In this document: positions 25,988 through 33,284 of the stretch, piece after piece
Numbering within the stretch: position 1 is the first letter of the stretch
Layout of the letters: every line of letters starts with the position of its first letter
NCBI GenBank assembly: GCA_944324045.1
Contig: CALUUT010000068.1
Coordinates: 1 to 33,284 of the forward strand
DNA: 33,284 bases
Source: an uncultured Desulfovibrionaceae bacterium
Lineage (GTDB): Bacteria; Desulfobacterota; Desulfovibrionia; Desulfovibrionales; Desulfovibrionaceae
Direction of reading: 5' to 3'
Made by a program: the position numbers and the translations under genes
Notes under the pieces: model-generated
What the model was told of the DNA's origin: nothing
Database searches by the model: none
What the model saw: the letters and a program-made list of their open reading frames with translations, nothing else

Positions 25988-27223
25988 TCAGGCTGATTGA
26001 AGATGGACGTGCATAGGCAGAAAAAAGAGGCCCTTGGACTGACGTCCGATTCCAATGATATCGCCTTCATGCAGGATGCGGGGCGCATGGAGGCGTTCGT
26101 TGTTGATAAGCGTGTCGTTTGGCGCGGAGGGGTCAGGCTCGATGAGCCAGCCTTCCGGCGTGGGCCGCAGGGTAAACTGACGGCGTCCGGCATACCGCGC
26201 ATCCGGGCCGAAACGTTCCAGAAGGGGACGGCCTATCGCGCTTTGGATGCGGACGTGCAAAACGCCCTGTTCTTCGCCGGCAAGAGTCAGGCATGGTCCC
26301 GCGGGCGGCGCGGTTGCGGCGGACCGGGCGGGTTGCGGTTTTTGGCGTTGCGCGTTCCATAGCGCTTCCAGCATTTCGGAGAGCTCGTCAAGGCGGGGAC
26401 GGCGTTCCGGGGCGGGAGAGAGGCATTCATGCAAGGCTTTTTGCAGGGGCCGGATATCCGCTTCCCGGTTTGCAAAAGCGGACAGCGCCGGAATCCGGGC
26501 CGTGAATCCAAGCATGGCTTTGGCATACTCGGTTCCGTCGAAAAACCGGTAGGGATGCGCTCCGTCAAGAAGTTCCAGAAGAATAAGCCCGCAGGCGTAG
26601 ATGTCCGATTCCGGGCGCGGCGTTTCGCCGCGTATGTGTTCCGGCGAATAGTACAAAGGAGAGCCCAGGCATCCTTGATGCCCGTGCCAGGGCGGACGGA
26701 TATCGCAAAGCAGGGAAAAGTCGAAATCCACGAGCAGGAGCCGGGCTTTTTCACGGGATGCGTCGTCCCAGGGAAGCAGAATATTGGCCGGTTTGAGGTC
26801 GGCGTGGATAATCCCGCGTTTGTGCAGGGCGGTTACGGCGCTGGTCAGGCGTCTGGCCAGCATAAGCCGTTTTTGCGGGTCGTCGTTTTGCGGCGGCTGG
26901 GCGAGGCGGCGTTCAAGATCAAGACAGGGCTCGAAAAACGGAAAGACCTGAAAGAGGGCCGGGGCGTTCGGCATGGCCTCAAACAAGTCCAGAGGCGCGA
27001 CCCAGGGCCCTGCATGCGCCCGAAGCCGGGCGGACAGCTCGCGTTGATGGTTTTGATAGCCGGCATACCACGGCGACATGACGCTTGGCGATTTGTACTG
27101 TTTAAGAAACAGCGTTTTTTGTCCGCTTCGCGCCCGGTATGAGAGCGCGTCCCGACCGGTATAAAGATGCTCCTCCACAATGAGCCCGTTGATTTCAGCG
27201 CCGGGATTCAACAGTCTGGCCAT
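25988..27223 (-). CDS. Ser/Thr protein kinase with C-terminal FHA-like domain
   Basis: The 411-residue product has a Hanks-type kinase domain at about 10-290. K41 in FLKQY is the likely ATP lysine, HADLKPAN (140-147) is the catalytic loop with D142, DFDFS (166-170) replaces the usual DFG, and GSPLYYSPE (187-195) is the activation segment end. A linker precedes an FHA-like domain at about 328-405. There the GR pair (331-332) and NDTLINNERL are kept, but the Ser-x-x-His phosphothreonine contact reads Gly-Arg-Arg-Gln (346-349). There is no membrane helix. In Pseudomonas, kinase PpkA and separate protein Fha1 control the T6SS; here one protein seems to join both parts. The ribosome site is weak (GAAGAAG further upstream). 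Confidence 0.87.
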   Translation of the reverse strand: MARLLNPGAEINGLIVEEHLYTGRDALSYRARSGQKTLFLKQYKSPSVMSPWYAGYQNHQRELSARLRAHAGPWVAPLDLFEAMPNAPALFQVFPFFEPCLDLERRLAQPPQNDDPQKRLMLARRLTSAVTALHKRGIIHADLKPANILLPWDDASREKARLLLVDFDFSLLCDIRPPWHGHQGCLGSPLYYSPEHIRGETPRPESDIYACGLILLELLDGAHPYRFFDGTEYAKAMLGFTARIPALSAFANREADIRPLQKALHECLSPAPERRPRLDELSEMLEALWNAQRQKPQPARSAATAPPAGPCLTLAGEEQGVLHVRIQSAIGRPLLERFGPDARYAGRRQFTLRPTPEGWLIEPDPSAPNDTLINNERLHAPRILHEGDIIGIGRQSKGLFFLPMHVHLQSA

Positions 27224-27263
27224 GCGTCGCGTCTTCTTCAGGCAAGCGATTGATATTGCGCGG

Positions 27264-27665
27264 TCAGCACAGAGCCAATGTCGTGAACTGGCTGGGCACG
27301 ATGGTCATGCCCACGGCATTGGGGATGATGAACATGCAGTTTTGCGCGGTGATGCTGGTCATGCGTTGAGCCGGGAGCCCGCCCACCCAGTAGGCGACGC
27401 ATCCAAGCACATAGTGCAGATCGCCCATAATCCTGTGCGATATGATGCCGAATCCCATGACGCCGGGCGTGTCGAACAGGCTCGCATGTCCGGTTGAAAG
27501 CATGTTCATGGTCGGCATGCAGGAATGGAGCACCTTGGGATAGCTTAAGGAACTGGTCGCCGTGAACTGGGCGTTTGGATAGGGCACGGGAATGGCCGTG
27601 GGCGGAGTGAGGCATACATCCGGAAAGGACAGGCTCATGCCAAGTCCCTGAGTCAAGACAAACAT
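27264..27665 (-). CDS. PAAR-like protein (DUF4150)
   Basis: The 133-residue product carries the DUF4150 signature SFPDVCLTPPTAIPVPYPN at residues 13-31. This PAAR-like family caps the VgrG spike and sharpens the T6SS tip. It has no toxin extension, being just the single domain. The start at 27665 is set by AAGGAA eight bases upstream; the long frame before it overlaps the DUF3540 gene and is excluded. DUF2169 proteins are the known adaptor partners of DUF4150 proteins, and one is encoded upstream on the same strand. Confidence 0.88.
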   Translation of the reverse strand: MFVLTQGLGMSLSFPDVCLTPPTAIPVPYPNAQFTATSSLSYPKVLHSCMPTMNMLSTGHASLFDTPGVMGFGIISHRIMGDLHYVLGCVAYWVGGLPAQRMTSITAQNCMFIIPNAVGMTIVPSQFTTLALC

Positions 27666-27738
27666 GGCGTTTTTCCTTGGCGCGTCTTCTTTGTCATGGA
27701 CGCGGCTTGTATTTTCCTGCAGCGGCGGACGCGCCGTC

Positions 27739-28452
27739 TTATCCCATATGAATCTTGTCGGCATTGACCACAATGTTTTTTTCGGCGTTGAGCCGGGCGT
27801 TGCGTCCCTGGATGGACACCAGGTCCTTTGCCGAGGTGAGGCTGGTCCCGGCGAAGGTTTCGTCCCGTTCAAGCACGTGCCGCTGAGACCGGGAGAGTTT
27901 TTGGGTCCATGTGCCGACGACATGCGTAAGCGAGTCCGCCACAACGCTGATGGTTTCCGCCAGCCCGCGCAGGCGTCCGGTTCTAAGCCGCGTATCCTGC
28001 GCCGCAAAAGACGCTTCTGCGGCCGCGGCCTCAAGGCGCGGGGCTTCAAATTCAAGCTGGGATTCGCCGCGGATGCGTATTTCCCGGCCGTTCAGATCAA
28101 GATTTCCCGAGGCGTTCAAGAGCACGTCGCCGCCAAAAGCCAGCTTCATGGGCGCGGCGTTTTGGCGCGCCGTGATTGCAAGAATGTGCCAGGAGTCCGG
28201 GTCCGGGGCGGGCGCTAAAAGCACGGCGTCTCCAGGAACCGGCTCCACAAGGCAGCTAAAGGCCAAAACAGCGAACAGGGGGCTTTCAAGAGACGGCTCA
28301 AAGGCGTTTAGCGCATCCGGCGCGACCAGCCAGCCGTCTTTGACGGCTCTAAGCACGCTTCCTCTGACGAGAGAGAGGGGCGGTTTGGGGGAGACGTCGT
28401 TTAGTTGCGCCTGTATGGACGGATACATGCGGGAAATGGAGAATGCGTTCAT
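27739..28452 (-). CDS. DUF3540 protein, T6SS spike-associated
   Basis: The 237-residue product resembles DUF3540, a family found in T6SS clusters with DUF2169 and DUF4150. The middle (about 130-170) shows gp5/VgrG-like strands, such as GDVLLNASGNLDLNG and IRIRGESQLEFEA, and the end (QGRNARLNAEKNIVVNADKIHMG) repeats the short-strand pattern. This looks like part of a triple-stranded needle, so it may extend or attach to the VgrG spike; the exact role is not known. GAGGAA lies just upstream of the start, only three bases away. Confidence 0.78.
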   Translation of the reverse strand: MNAFSISRMYPSIQAQLNDVSPKPPLSLVRGSVLRAVKDGWLVAPDALNAFEPSLESPLFAVLAFSCLVEPVPGDAVLLAPAPDPDSWHILAITARQNAAPMKLAFGGDVLLNASGNLDLNGREIRIRGESQLEFEAPRLEAAAAEASFAAQDTRLRTGRLRGLAETISVVADSLTHVVGTWTQKLSRSQRHVLERDETFAGTSLTSAKDLVSIQGRNARLNAEKNIVVNADKIHMG

Positions 28453-28476
28453 ACTTCCTCAAAAAAGGTATGGCCG

Positions 28477-29541
28477 TTAATCCGGCCGTTCAACGGGAGT
28501 CCAGCGTTCCGCCTGGGCGAGCGCCTGGTCCGTGTTTCTGACCAGCATGAGGTTGGCTCTGTCCCAGCGAACGTGACGGGCGTTTGCGCTGTGCAGGCAG
28601 GCCACATACAAATCAGCCCCGGAAAAATCAGCGCCGCTTAAATCGCCGTAGGAAAAATCCGCGTAGCGGCAGTCGCTGCCCCTGAAGTCGGCGACCGTCG
28701 CCTTGACGCGCTGCAGATTGGAAGAAAAGAACCGTGCGCCCTCAAGGCGGGCCTCGCTTAAATCGGCGTTCATGAATGTGGATTCGGAAAAGTCTCCATG
28801 CCGCATGTCGGCCTGCATCATGCGCGCTTCGTCGAACTGGCACCGCGAGGCCGTGGTTTTGCGCATATCCGTTTTGGCGAAGAGCGCTTTGGCAAAAACG
28901 CACCCTTCAAGCCGGGCCCCGGAAAAATCCGCTTCGGAGAAATCCGCTTCCATGGCGTTGAGGCGGCGCAGAACGCAGCCGGAAAAATTTTGTTTCCGCA
29001 AATCGCATTTGGCGAGCAGCGCGGCGTTTATGTGGATATGGCGCATGGATGCTTCGGAAAATGCGCTGTCGATGAAGGAGACTTCCTCAAGTTGGGCCCC
29101 GGAAAAATCGGCTTTTGCAAAAGGCGACTCCAGAACCTGAAGCTTGACGAGGCGCGCTTCGTTCCAGGATGTTTCGGAGAAGTCGCATTGAACGGCGGTG
29201 GATAGGGAGATATCCGCTTCATTCCAGTGCGCGCCTTTAAAGTCGCATGAGGAAAATGAGGCCATATGCAGGGTCGCCTTGCTGAAATTAGCCCCTGCGC
29301 AGAGCATGTCCTTCCAGAGGATATTGGAGAGCGTCGCGCCGGAAAAGTCCGCGCCGGAAAGGTCGCACGCAAAAAAGCCCGTTTGGGAGAGATCTTGCGA
29401 ACGGAAAACCGCTCCGCTTAGATTGCAGCGTTTAAAGCGCATCATGGCGGGATTGACTCCGCTGAAATCCATGCACCGTAAATCCTGGTCGCATATAAGG
29501 CGCAGGCGGCGGGCCGCGTCTAAAAGTTCGTTCATATCCAT
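28477..29541 (-). CDS. Pentapeptide-repeat protein 2
   Basis: The 354-residue product is almost wholly pentapeptide repeats (A/C/S-D/N-L/F-S/x-x), from about residue 22 to 330; examples are CDLSGADFSGATLSN and EADFSEADFSGARLEG. These fold into a right-handed square beta-helix. The first 20 residues are a short helix (MDMNELLDAARRLRLICDQD). The ATG at 29541 has AAGGAA five bases upstream; a second ATG at 29535 overlaps the stop of the small ORF upstream. Pentapeptide domains are often joined to or encoded beside DUF2169 adaptors. It may be a spike adaptor or scaffold; no enzyme motif is seen. It is a paralogue of pentapeptide protein 1. Confidence 0.85.
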   Translation of the reverse strand: MDMNELLDAARRLRLICDQDLRCMDFSGVNPAMMRFKRCNLSGAVFRSQDLSQTGFFACDLSGADFSGATLSNILWKDMLCAGANFSKATLHMASFSSCDFKGAHWNEADISLSTAVQCDFSETSWNEARLVKLQVLESPFAKADFSGAQLEEVSFIDSAFSEASMRHIHINAALLAKCDLRKQNFSGCVLRRLNAMEADFSEADFSGARLEGCVFAKALFAKTDMRKTTASRCQFDEARMMQADMRHGDFSESTFMNADLSEARLEGARFFSSNLQRVKATVADFRGSDCRYADFSYGDLSGADFSGADLYVACLHSANARHVRWDRANLMLVRNTDQALAQAERWTPVERPD

Positions 29542-29693
29542 GGGGATTCCTTCAGACGGCAAGACGGCGGCGTTTTTTTCGGTCGCGCGCAGGTTGGGCG
29601 AGCCCTTTTTATGTCTTGAAACATGTGGCCGTCGCATTCTTTTATAGCTGTTGTTTTTGACATTTTGACGTCGATGCCGGATGTATGAGCCAT
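29532..29693 (-). CDS. Possible 53-residue protein between the pentapeptide genes
   Basis: The ATG at 29693 follows AAAGGA with eight bases of spacing. The frame runs 53 codons and ends in TGA that overlaps the in-frame ATG at 29535 of the next gene (ATGA), the usual mark of coupled translation. The product is basic, with three Cys (residues 20, 35 and 45), and has no membrane helix or motif I know. Only spacing and coupling support it; it could instead be untranslated leader. Confidence 0.4.
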   Translation of the reverse strand: MAHTSGIDVKMSKTTAIKECDGHMFQDIKRARPTCARPKKTPPSCRLKESPWI

Positions 29694-29722
29694 GTTGCGC
29701 GTCCTTTACGGCCCGGAGATGC

Positions 29723-30985
29723 TTACATCTCTTCAGCGGGATGCGGTTTTTTCCTGAAACGTCCGCCTTGTCCTTCAATGACGGTGCGGCCGAGATTGGC
29801 GCGGGAAAAGTCTGTTTCTCCCAGCACGGCGTTGCGCATATCCGCGCAATACAGATTGGCGTCGCGCAGGTCCGCGCCGCAAAGCCGCGTGCCTGTGAAC
29901 GAGCTGCCGAGCAGATTGGCATAGCGCATGTTCGAGCCGTCCAGGGCGCTTTCGATAAAGCGGCTTTCCTTGGCCTGAAACAGGGGCATGCAAGCGCCCA
30001 TGGCATAGCTTTTGTCCATGATGCAGCGGTCGAAACGCGCCGCTGTGAAATCGGCCTTGTATAAGAAAGCCTGCTGAAAACTGCCGCCCGTCATGTCCGC
30101 ATGGGAAAAATCCGCTTCGCTGAAAACGCATTTGGGGTTTTCTTCAAGGCCAGTGCTCAGAAAATGGCCGCCTTCCATTTGGGCATGGCGAAAGAGCGCA
30201 CGGCTTCCCGCCACATCCGCAAACGCGGAATTTTTTATGCGGCATCGGGAAAAATCAGCCCGTTCAAGCAGGACGCCATAAAATCCTGTTCCTTCAATTC
30301 GAGCCTCTTCCCAGACGGAATTTTCGATGCGGTCTTCGTGAAAAGCGCACAATTCAAGCTGGGCCGCGTTAAAACAGGCGGCGGCCAGCACGCATTGGGA
30401 GAAGGCGCACAGCGTCAGGCGCGCGCCTGAGAAGTCCGCTTTGTCGAGCGATGCGCCGCTGAAAGCCGTCTGATTCAGATTTGCGTCTGAAAAGAGCGCG
30501 TCGCGCATGGAGCACCCCACAAAGGAACATTGAGAAAGCGCCGCGCCTGAGAAGTCCGCGTTGGTGAAATCGGCGTTGAATCCGGCGCAGGAAGAGAATG
30601 TGCTTTTGCGCAACGACGCGCCGGAAAAAATCGTTCTTTCAAGCGTGGCGTTGGAAAAATCCACGCCGTCCAGATTTTCATTGGAGAAATCCAGGCCCGA
30701 CAGGTTCATGCCCCTCAGGGATTTTTTTTCTCGCGCCAACAACAGGGCCTCGTTGCGCGAAGGCGGTTCGGCAAGGTGCTCGGGCAGCTTGTCCAGCTTG
30801 GCCTGCAAGTCCGCAAGCACGCCTTTTTTAAAACTGGAAGCCAGAGGCGTTTCTTCCCGCAGGGCGCGCGCGGTCCGCGCGGCATGGGACGTTTGAGCCG
30901 CGTTTTCCGGAAGGAGCGCGGGCGCAAGATAGGCAAGCGCAAGCGATTGCGTTTGCAGGGCTGTTTTTTGATCCCAAAGCTTCAT
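29723..30985 (-). CDS. Pentapeptide-repeat protein 1
   Basis: The 420-residue product has an Ala/Leu-rich helical N-terminus (about 1-90) and then pentapeptide repeats to about residue 400, for example LSGLDFSNENLDGVDFSNAT and ANLGRTVIEG near the end. The beta-helix fold has no catalytic motif. The start codon directly follows the stop of the DUF2169 gene (TAA then ATG), with GGAG at the stop as ribosome site, so the two are translated together. In other bacteria a DUF2169 domain and pentapeptide repeats can occur in a single chain, as far as I recall; here they are two genes. A role in loading the spike tip is inferred. Confidence 0.87.
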   Translation of the reverse strand: MKLWDQKTALQTQSLALAYLAPALLPENAAQTSHAARTARALREETPLASSFKKGVLADLQAKLDKLPEHLAEPPSRNEALLLAREKKSLRGMNLSGLDFSNENLDGVDFSNATLERTIFSGASLRKSTFSSCAGFNADFTNADFSGAALSQCSFVGCSMRDALFSDANLNQTAFSGASLDKADFSGARLTLCAFSQCVLAAACFNAAQLELCAFHEDRIENSVWEEARIEGTGFYGVLLERADFSRCRIKNSAFADVAGSRALFRHAQMEGGHFLSTGLEENPKCVFSEADFSHADMTGGSFQQAFLYKADFTAARFDRCIMDKSYAMGACMPLFQAKESRFIESALDGSNMRYANLLGSSFTGTRLCGADLRDANLYCADMRNAVLGETDFSRANLGRTVIEGQGGRFRKKPHPAEEM

Positions 30986-33103
30986 TTACTCCGCGGAAAG
31001 GAAAGACAAAAGCGCGGCGCGCACGTCGTTTCCCTGTTCCGCGCTTTCACAAAGCGTCCGTCCGCCGGGCAGGATTTCGCGCCGCAGGTTGGGGTGCAAT
31101 TTCTGAATCTGAGCCTCGGCGGCTTCGTGCAGCCCCTTGACATGGAGCATGTGGCAGGAAGGAGCCCGCGAAAGCGCGTCCCGCAAGGCGGGCTCAAGCG
31201 AAACACCAGGAACCGGCAGTGTCGCTGTTTCATAGAATTCTCCGCATAAAAAATCCGCGAGCAGGGCCTCGAAATCATTGCGCACCCAGAGCACGGGACC
31301 GCCCGGAAGCGTAGCGCGCAGATGCAAAGGCGCGCAGGAAGAGCCGGGCGCCATGACGGCCTGGGCGAGTCCGGCGGGCTTTTCGGGCCATCCGGGGAGA
31401 ATGCTTACGGCGACAAGTTCCGTTTCCCGAAAGCGCGGGACGACCAGCCCCTGCGGAAGCTCCTTGAGAGAAGCGGCGGAAAGACCCAGCGCGCCAAGCG
31501 GACAGGGACGGGAAGAGGCCGCATAGCCGAACCAGTTTTCCTCAATGGCTTCTTCGTCGAAGCCGTAGGCCATGAGCCGTTTCACAAGTTCGGGCCGGTG
31601 CTCCAGTTCCCGGCGGCAGGCGACGACGAATTGGAAAAAGAAGTCATGCCATGGCCCGCGGCGCGGAATGGGCGGCGAGACTTCGTCAAAAGACGCGTCA
31701 GGAAGGTTTTTTCCCTTGTCGCGCAATGCCGCGCGGCGTTCGCGGAGCAGTTCAAGCCCTTCTTCCAGCGCGACGAGTTCAGCGTCGCTGTTCTGGGCGT
31801 TGGCGCGAATCAGCTCGTTTAGTTCATTGTGCAGCTTTTCGCTTTCCGCAATCTGGCGGTCAAGCGCCGCAACCAGCCGGGCATGTTCCTCGCGCGGCGG
31901 GCGGCTCATGACCGGGCGCGGGAGCTGGCCCAGGATAGCCTTTTTTACCGTGCGTCTTGTCATGGACGCCTGCGCCATGCGCAGGCGGTCTTTATAATCC
32001 GGCGCGAACACGTCGCATTCCGCCATGCCGGAAAAGAGCGCGTTTCGTGGCATGTTCACTTTTGCGGCATAGTGTTCGTCCGCGCTCATGAGAAGTTCCC
32101 TGAACGGCCGGGGCGGGGCGTCGCGGCGTTCGGAAACGACGTGGAGCGCGAGAATGTCTCTGTTGTCCTCAAACAGGGCTTCAGTCACGGCCCGGTGGAT
32201 GACGATGCCGCGCATAATCTCCGGGAAAAGCCATACGGTGTCGATATTGACGGGCAGCTCAAAGGCTTTTGCGTCTTTTGTTTGCGCATCCATGCGTTCA
32301 ATCAGGACGCGCTGGCGAAAGGCCGGAAGCCTTCCTGTCAGCCTTGGGTAATCCGGATGCATGTTCAGGATTTCAAAATGTTCGTCCCCGGAAAAGAAAT
32401 CGGGCAGCATCTGGTCGTCGGACGCCCAGTTGAAAAAGCGCAGGTCGCAGTCAATAGGAAGCGCGGGCCAGACCGTATCCCGCCATTTGGCGTCGCATGT
32501 GCCGATGCGGCCGCTTCTGGGCTGCCATGAAGGATCAATGAGGCCGAATCCGGCCGGCAGTGGCCTGTCCGAAGGATGCCCCATCAGTTGATCGAATCGT
32601 TCGATGTTCGGCAGGGGAAGGCGCTGTTTTGCTCCGTCTTTTTCCGGAACAAGCCCCTTGCCCGCGGCGTTCCATGCGTATTGCGCTCCGCCAAAGGCGC
32701 GTTCCCAGACAATGGGCATGCAGGAAAAGGGAAGCGGGTCCGTGATGCCTGTCGTCACGCCGGATACGGTTTTCCAGTACCGGTCTCCGAACACGGCGAG
32801 CCGTTTGCACATGTTTCCGATGCGGACGGAGACCTGAGAGGCGGCTCGGGTTTCTCCTCTTGGGGCCCAGCATTTGCCGGCCACGAGAAACTCGCCTCTG
32901 GGCTTGAAACCGCCGGTATCCAGAACAACCGGACTGGAACCGAACTGGGAAGGCGTTTCTTTCCACATTTCGGTTTCCGTCAGCAGAATATCGGGGTTGT
33001 CAAAGGCGAAATAATTCAAAATGCCGATGCTCCAGAAACGTTTGCCGCGCACGGCGACAGGGGCGGGCATGAGCGCGTGTTCATCGCTTTTTAAAATACG
33101 CAT
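30986..33103 (-). CDS. DUF2169 adaptor protein
   Basis: The 705-residue product belongs to DUF2169, T6SS adaptors or chaperones that fit PAAR-like DUF4150 tips and their effectors to VgrG. The N-terminal half holds the family core: DTGGFKPRGEFLVAGKCWAP at about 61-80 and DPLPFSCMPIVWERAFGGAQ at about 120-139. A Glu/Leu-rich coiled coil at about 405-466 separates it from a C-terminal part with MAYGFDEEAIEENWFGYA. There is no signal peptide. The start is set by family length; the ribosome site (GAGAC) is poor. It heads the minus-strand run after the partial gene at the edge and is followed without a gap by pentapeptide protein 1. Confidence 0.88.
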   Translation of the reverse strand: MRILKSDEHALMPAPVAVRGKRFWSIGILNYFAFDNPDILLTETEMWKETPSQFGSSPVVLDTGGFKPRGEFLVAGKCWAPRGETRAASQVSVRIGNMCKRLAVFGDRYWKTVSGVTTGITDPLPFSCMPIVWERAFGGAQYAWNAAGKGLVPEKDGAKQRLPLPNIERFDQLMGHPSDRPLPAGFGLIDPSWQPRSGRIGTCDAKWRDTVWPALPIDCDLRFFNWASDDQMLPDFFSGDEHFEILNMHPDYPRLTGRLPAFRQRVLIERMDAQTKDAKAFELPVNIDTVWLFPEIMRGIVIHRAVTEALFEDNRDILALHVVSERRDAPPRPFRELLMSADEHYAAKVNMPRNALFSGMAECDVFAPDYKDRLRMAQASMTRRTVKKAILGQLPRPVMSRPPREEHARLVAALDRQIAESEKLHNELNELIRANAQNSDAELVALEEGLELLRERRAALRDKGKNLPDASFDEVSPPIPRRGPWHDFFFQFVVACRRELEHRPELVKRLMAYGFDEEAIEENWFGYAASSRPCPLGALGLSAASLKELPQGLVVPRFRETELVAVSILPGWPEKPAGLAQAVMAPGSSCAPLHLRATLPGGPVLWVRNDFEALLADFLCGEFYETATLPVPGVSLEPALRDALSRAPSCHMLHVKGLHEAAEAQIQKLHPNLRREILPGGRTLCESAEQGNDVRAALLSFLSAE

Positions 33104-33181
33104 GACTGTCTCGAAAAAGGATTGTATTGCATGGTGTTGAAAGGGCCTGAGCGTTTGCGTCGAGATGGAGCTGTTTTTGGC

Positions 33182-33284
33182 CTATGGGTTGCCGCTGGGA
33201 ATGGAAGGCGTGTGCGTAAACGGCTTGTCTTCCGGCTCAGGATGGTTCCAGGCGTCAAGCGTGGCCGGGATTTGGGGCGCGACG
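33182..33284 (-). CDS. C-terminal end of a protein, possibly VgrG
   Basis: Minus-strand frame open from the window edge to TAG at 33182-33184. The last 33 residues are Pro-rich and include TLDAWNHPEPEDKPFTHTP. The position before a DUF2169 adaptor is where a vgrG gene is usual, and an intact one is not found elsewhere in the window. The tail alone is too short to prove the family. A 78-base gap separates it from the DUF2169 start. Confidence 0.45.
   Translation of the reverse strand, partial: VAPQIPATLDAWNHPEPEDKPFTHTPSIPSGNP

Noticed and set aside
25948..26202. Longer version of the phosphatase starting at 26202
   Set aside because: The added residues are a shadow of the kinase gene; AGGAA before 25947 sets the start.
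29542..30006. Longer version of pentapeptide protein 2 starting at 30006
   Set aside because: The extra N-terminus overlaps pentapeptide protein 1 and has none of the repeat pattern; the ribosome site is at 29541.
28477..30985. Tandem repeats as a possible CRISPR or DNA repeat array
   Set aside because: The periodic signal comes from pentapeptide codons (15-base period) in two coding genes, not from conserved DNA repeats with unique spacers.

Overview
The window reads as part of the chromosome of a Gram-negative strict anaerobe. Two things suggest this: an oxygen-sensitive glycyl radical enzyme (GRE) with its own activase, and a nearly complete type VI secretion system (T6SS) that needs an outer membrane. 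The gene mix and the GC-rich coding sequence fit a Desulfovibrio/Bilophila-like member of the Desulfovibrionaceae. This assignment is inference from gene content only; there is no rRNA or other taxonomic marker here.

Layout. (1) 1-152: the N-terminus of an exported protein on the minus strand, cut by the window edge. (2) 153-566: intergenic DNA with a terminator-like hairpin and an AT-rich probable promoter. (3) 567-4116: a GRE activase and a GRE, ended by a terminator. (4) 4395-5042: an AT-rich Crp/FNR-family regulator, ended by a terminator built on a perfect 46-bp palindrome. (5) 5294-20070, plus strand: T6SS structural genes tssJ-tssK-tssL-tssM, two TssA-like genes, tssB-tssC, hcp, and tssE-tssF-tssG. 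(6) 20311-24526, plus strand: four accessory genes, namely a protein-lysine-methyltransferase-like protein, a von Willebrand A protein, a two-helix membrane protein and an exported Sel1-repeat protein. (7) 24520-33284, minus strand, convergent with the rest: the end of an unidentified gene at the edge (VgrG is a guess), a DUF2169 adaptor, two pentapeptide-repeat proteins with a 53-codon small ORF between them, a DUF3540 protein, a PAAR-like DUF4150 protein, a Ser/Thr kinase with an FHA-like tail, and a PPP-family phosphatase.

How the genes work together. TssJ, TssL and TssM form the envelope-spanning complex. TssK, TssE, TssF and TssG form the baseplate. TssB and TssC form the contractile sheath around an Hcp tube. 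The minus-strand cluster most likely makes and loads the spike tip: a PAAR-like tip, the DUF2169 adaptor and DUF3540. The kinase and phosphatase are placed to switch the machine by reversible phosphorylation, as PpkA and PppA do in Pseudomonas. Next to them lie a methyltransferase of the PKMT type and a vWA protein, so several kinds of protein modification and sensing may meet at one secretion locus. ClpV (TssH) and an intact VgrG (TssI) are not in the window, and no recognisable toxin was found.

The most interesting points are the combined methyl/phospho signalling block; the GRE that lacks the usual Cys-x-Glu motif; the pentapeptide-rich spike cluster with its coupled small ORF; and the repeated palindromic motifs upstream of tssJ.
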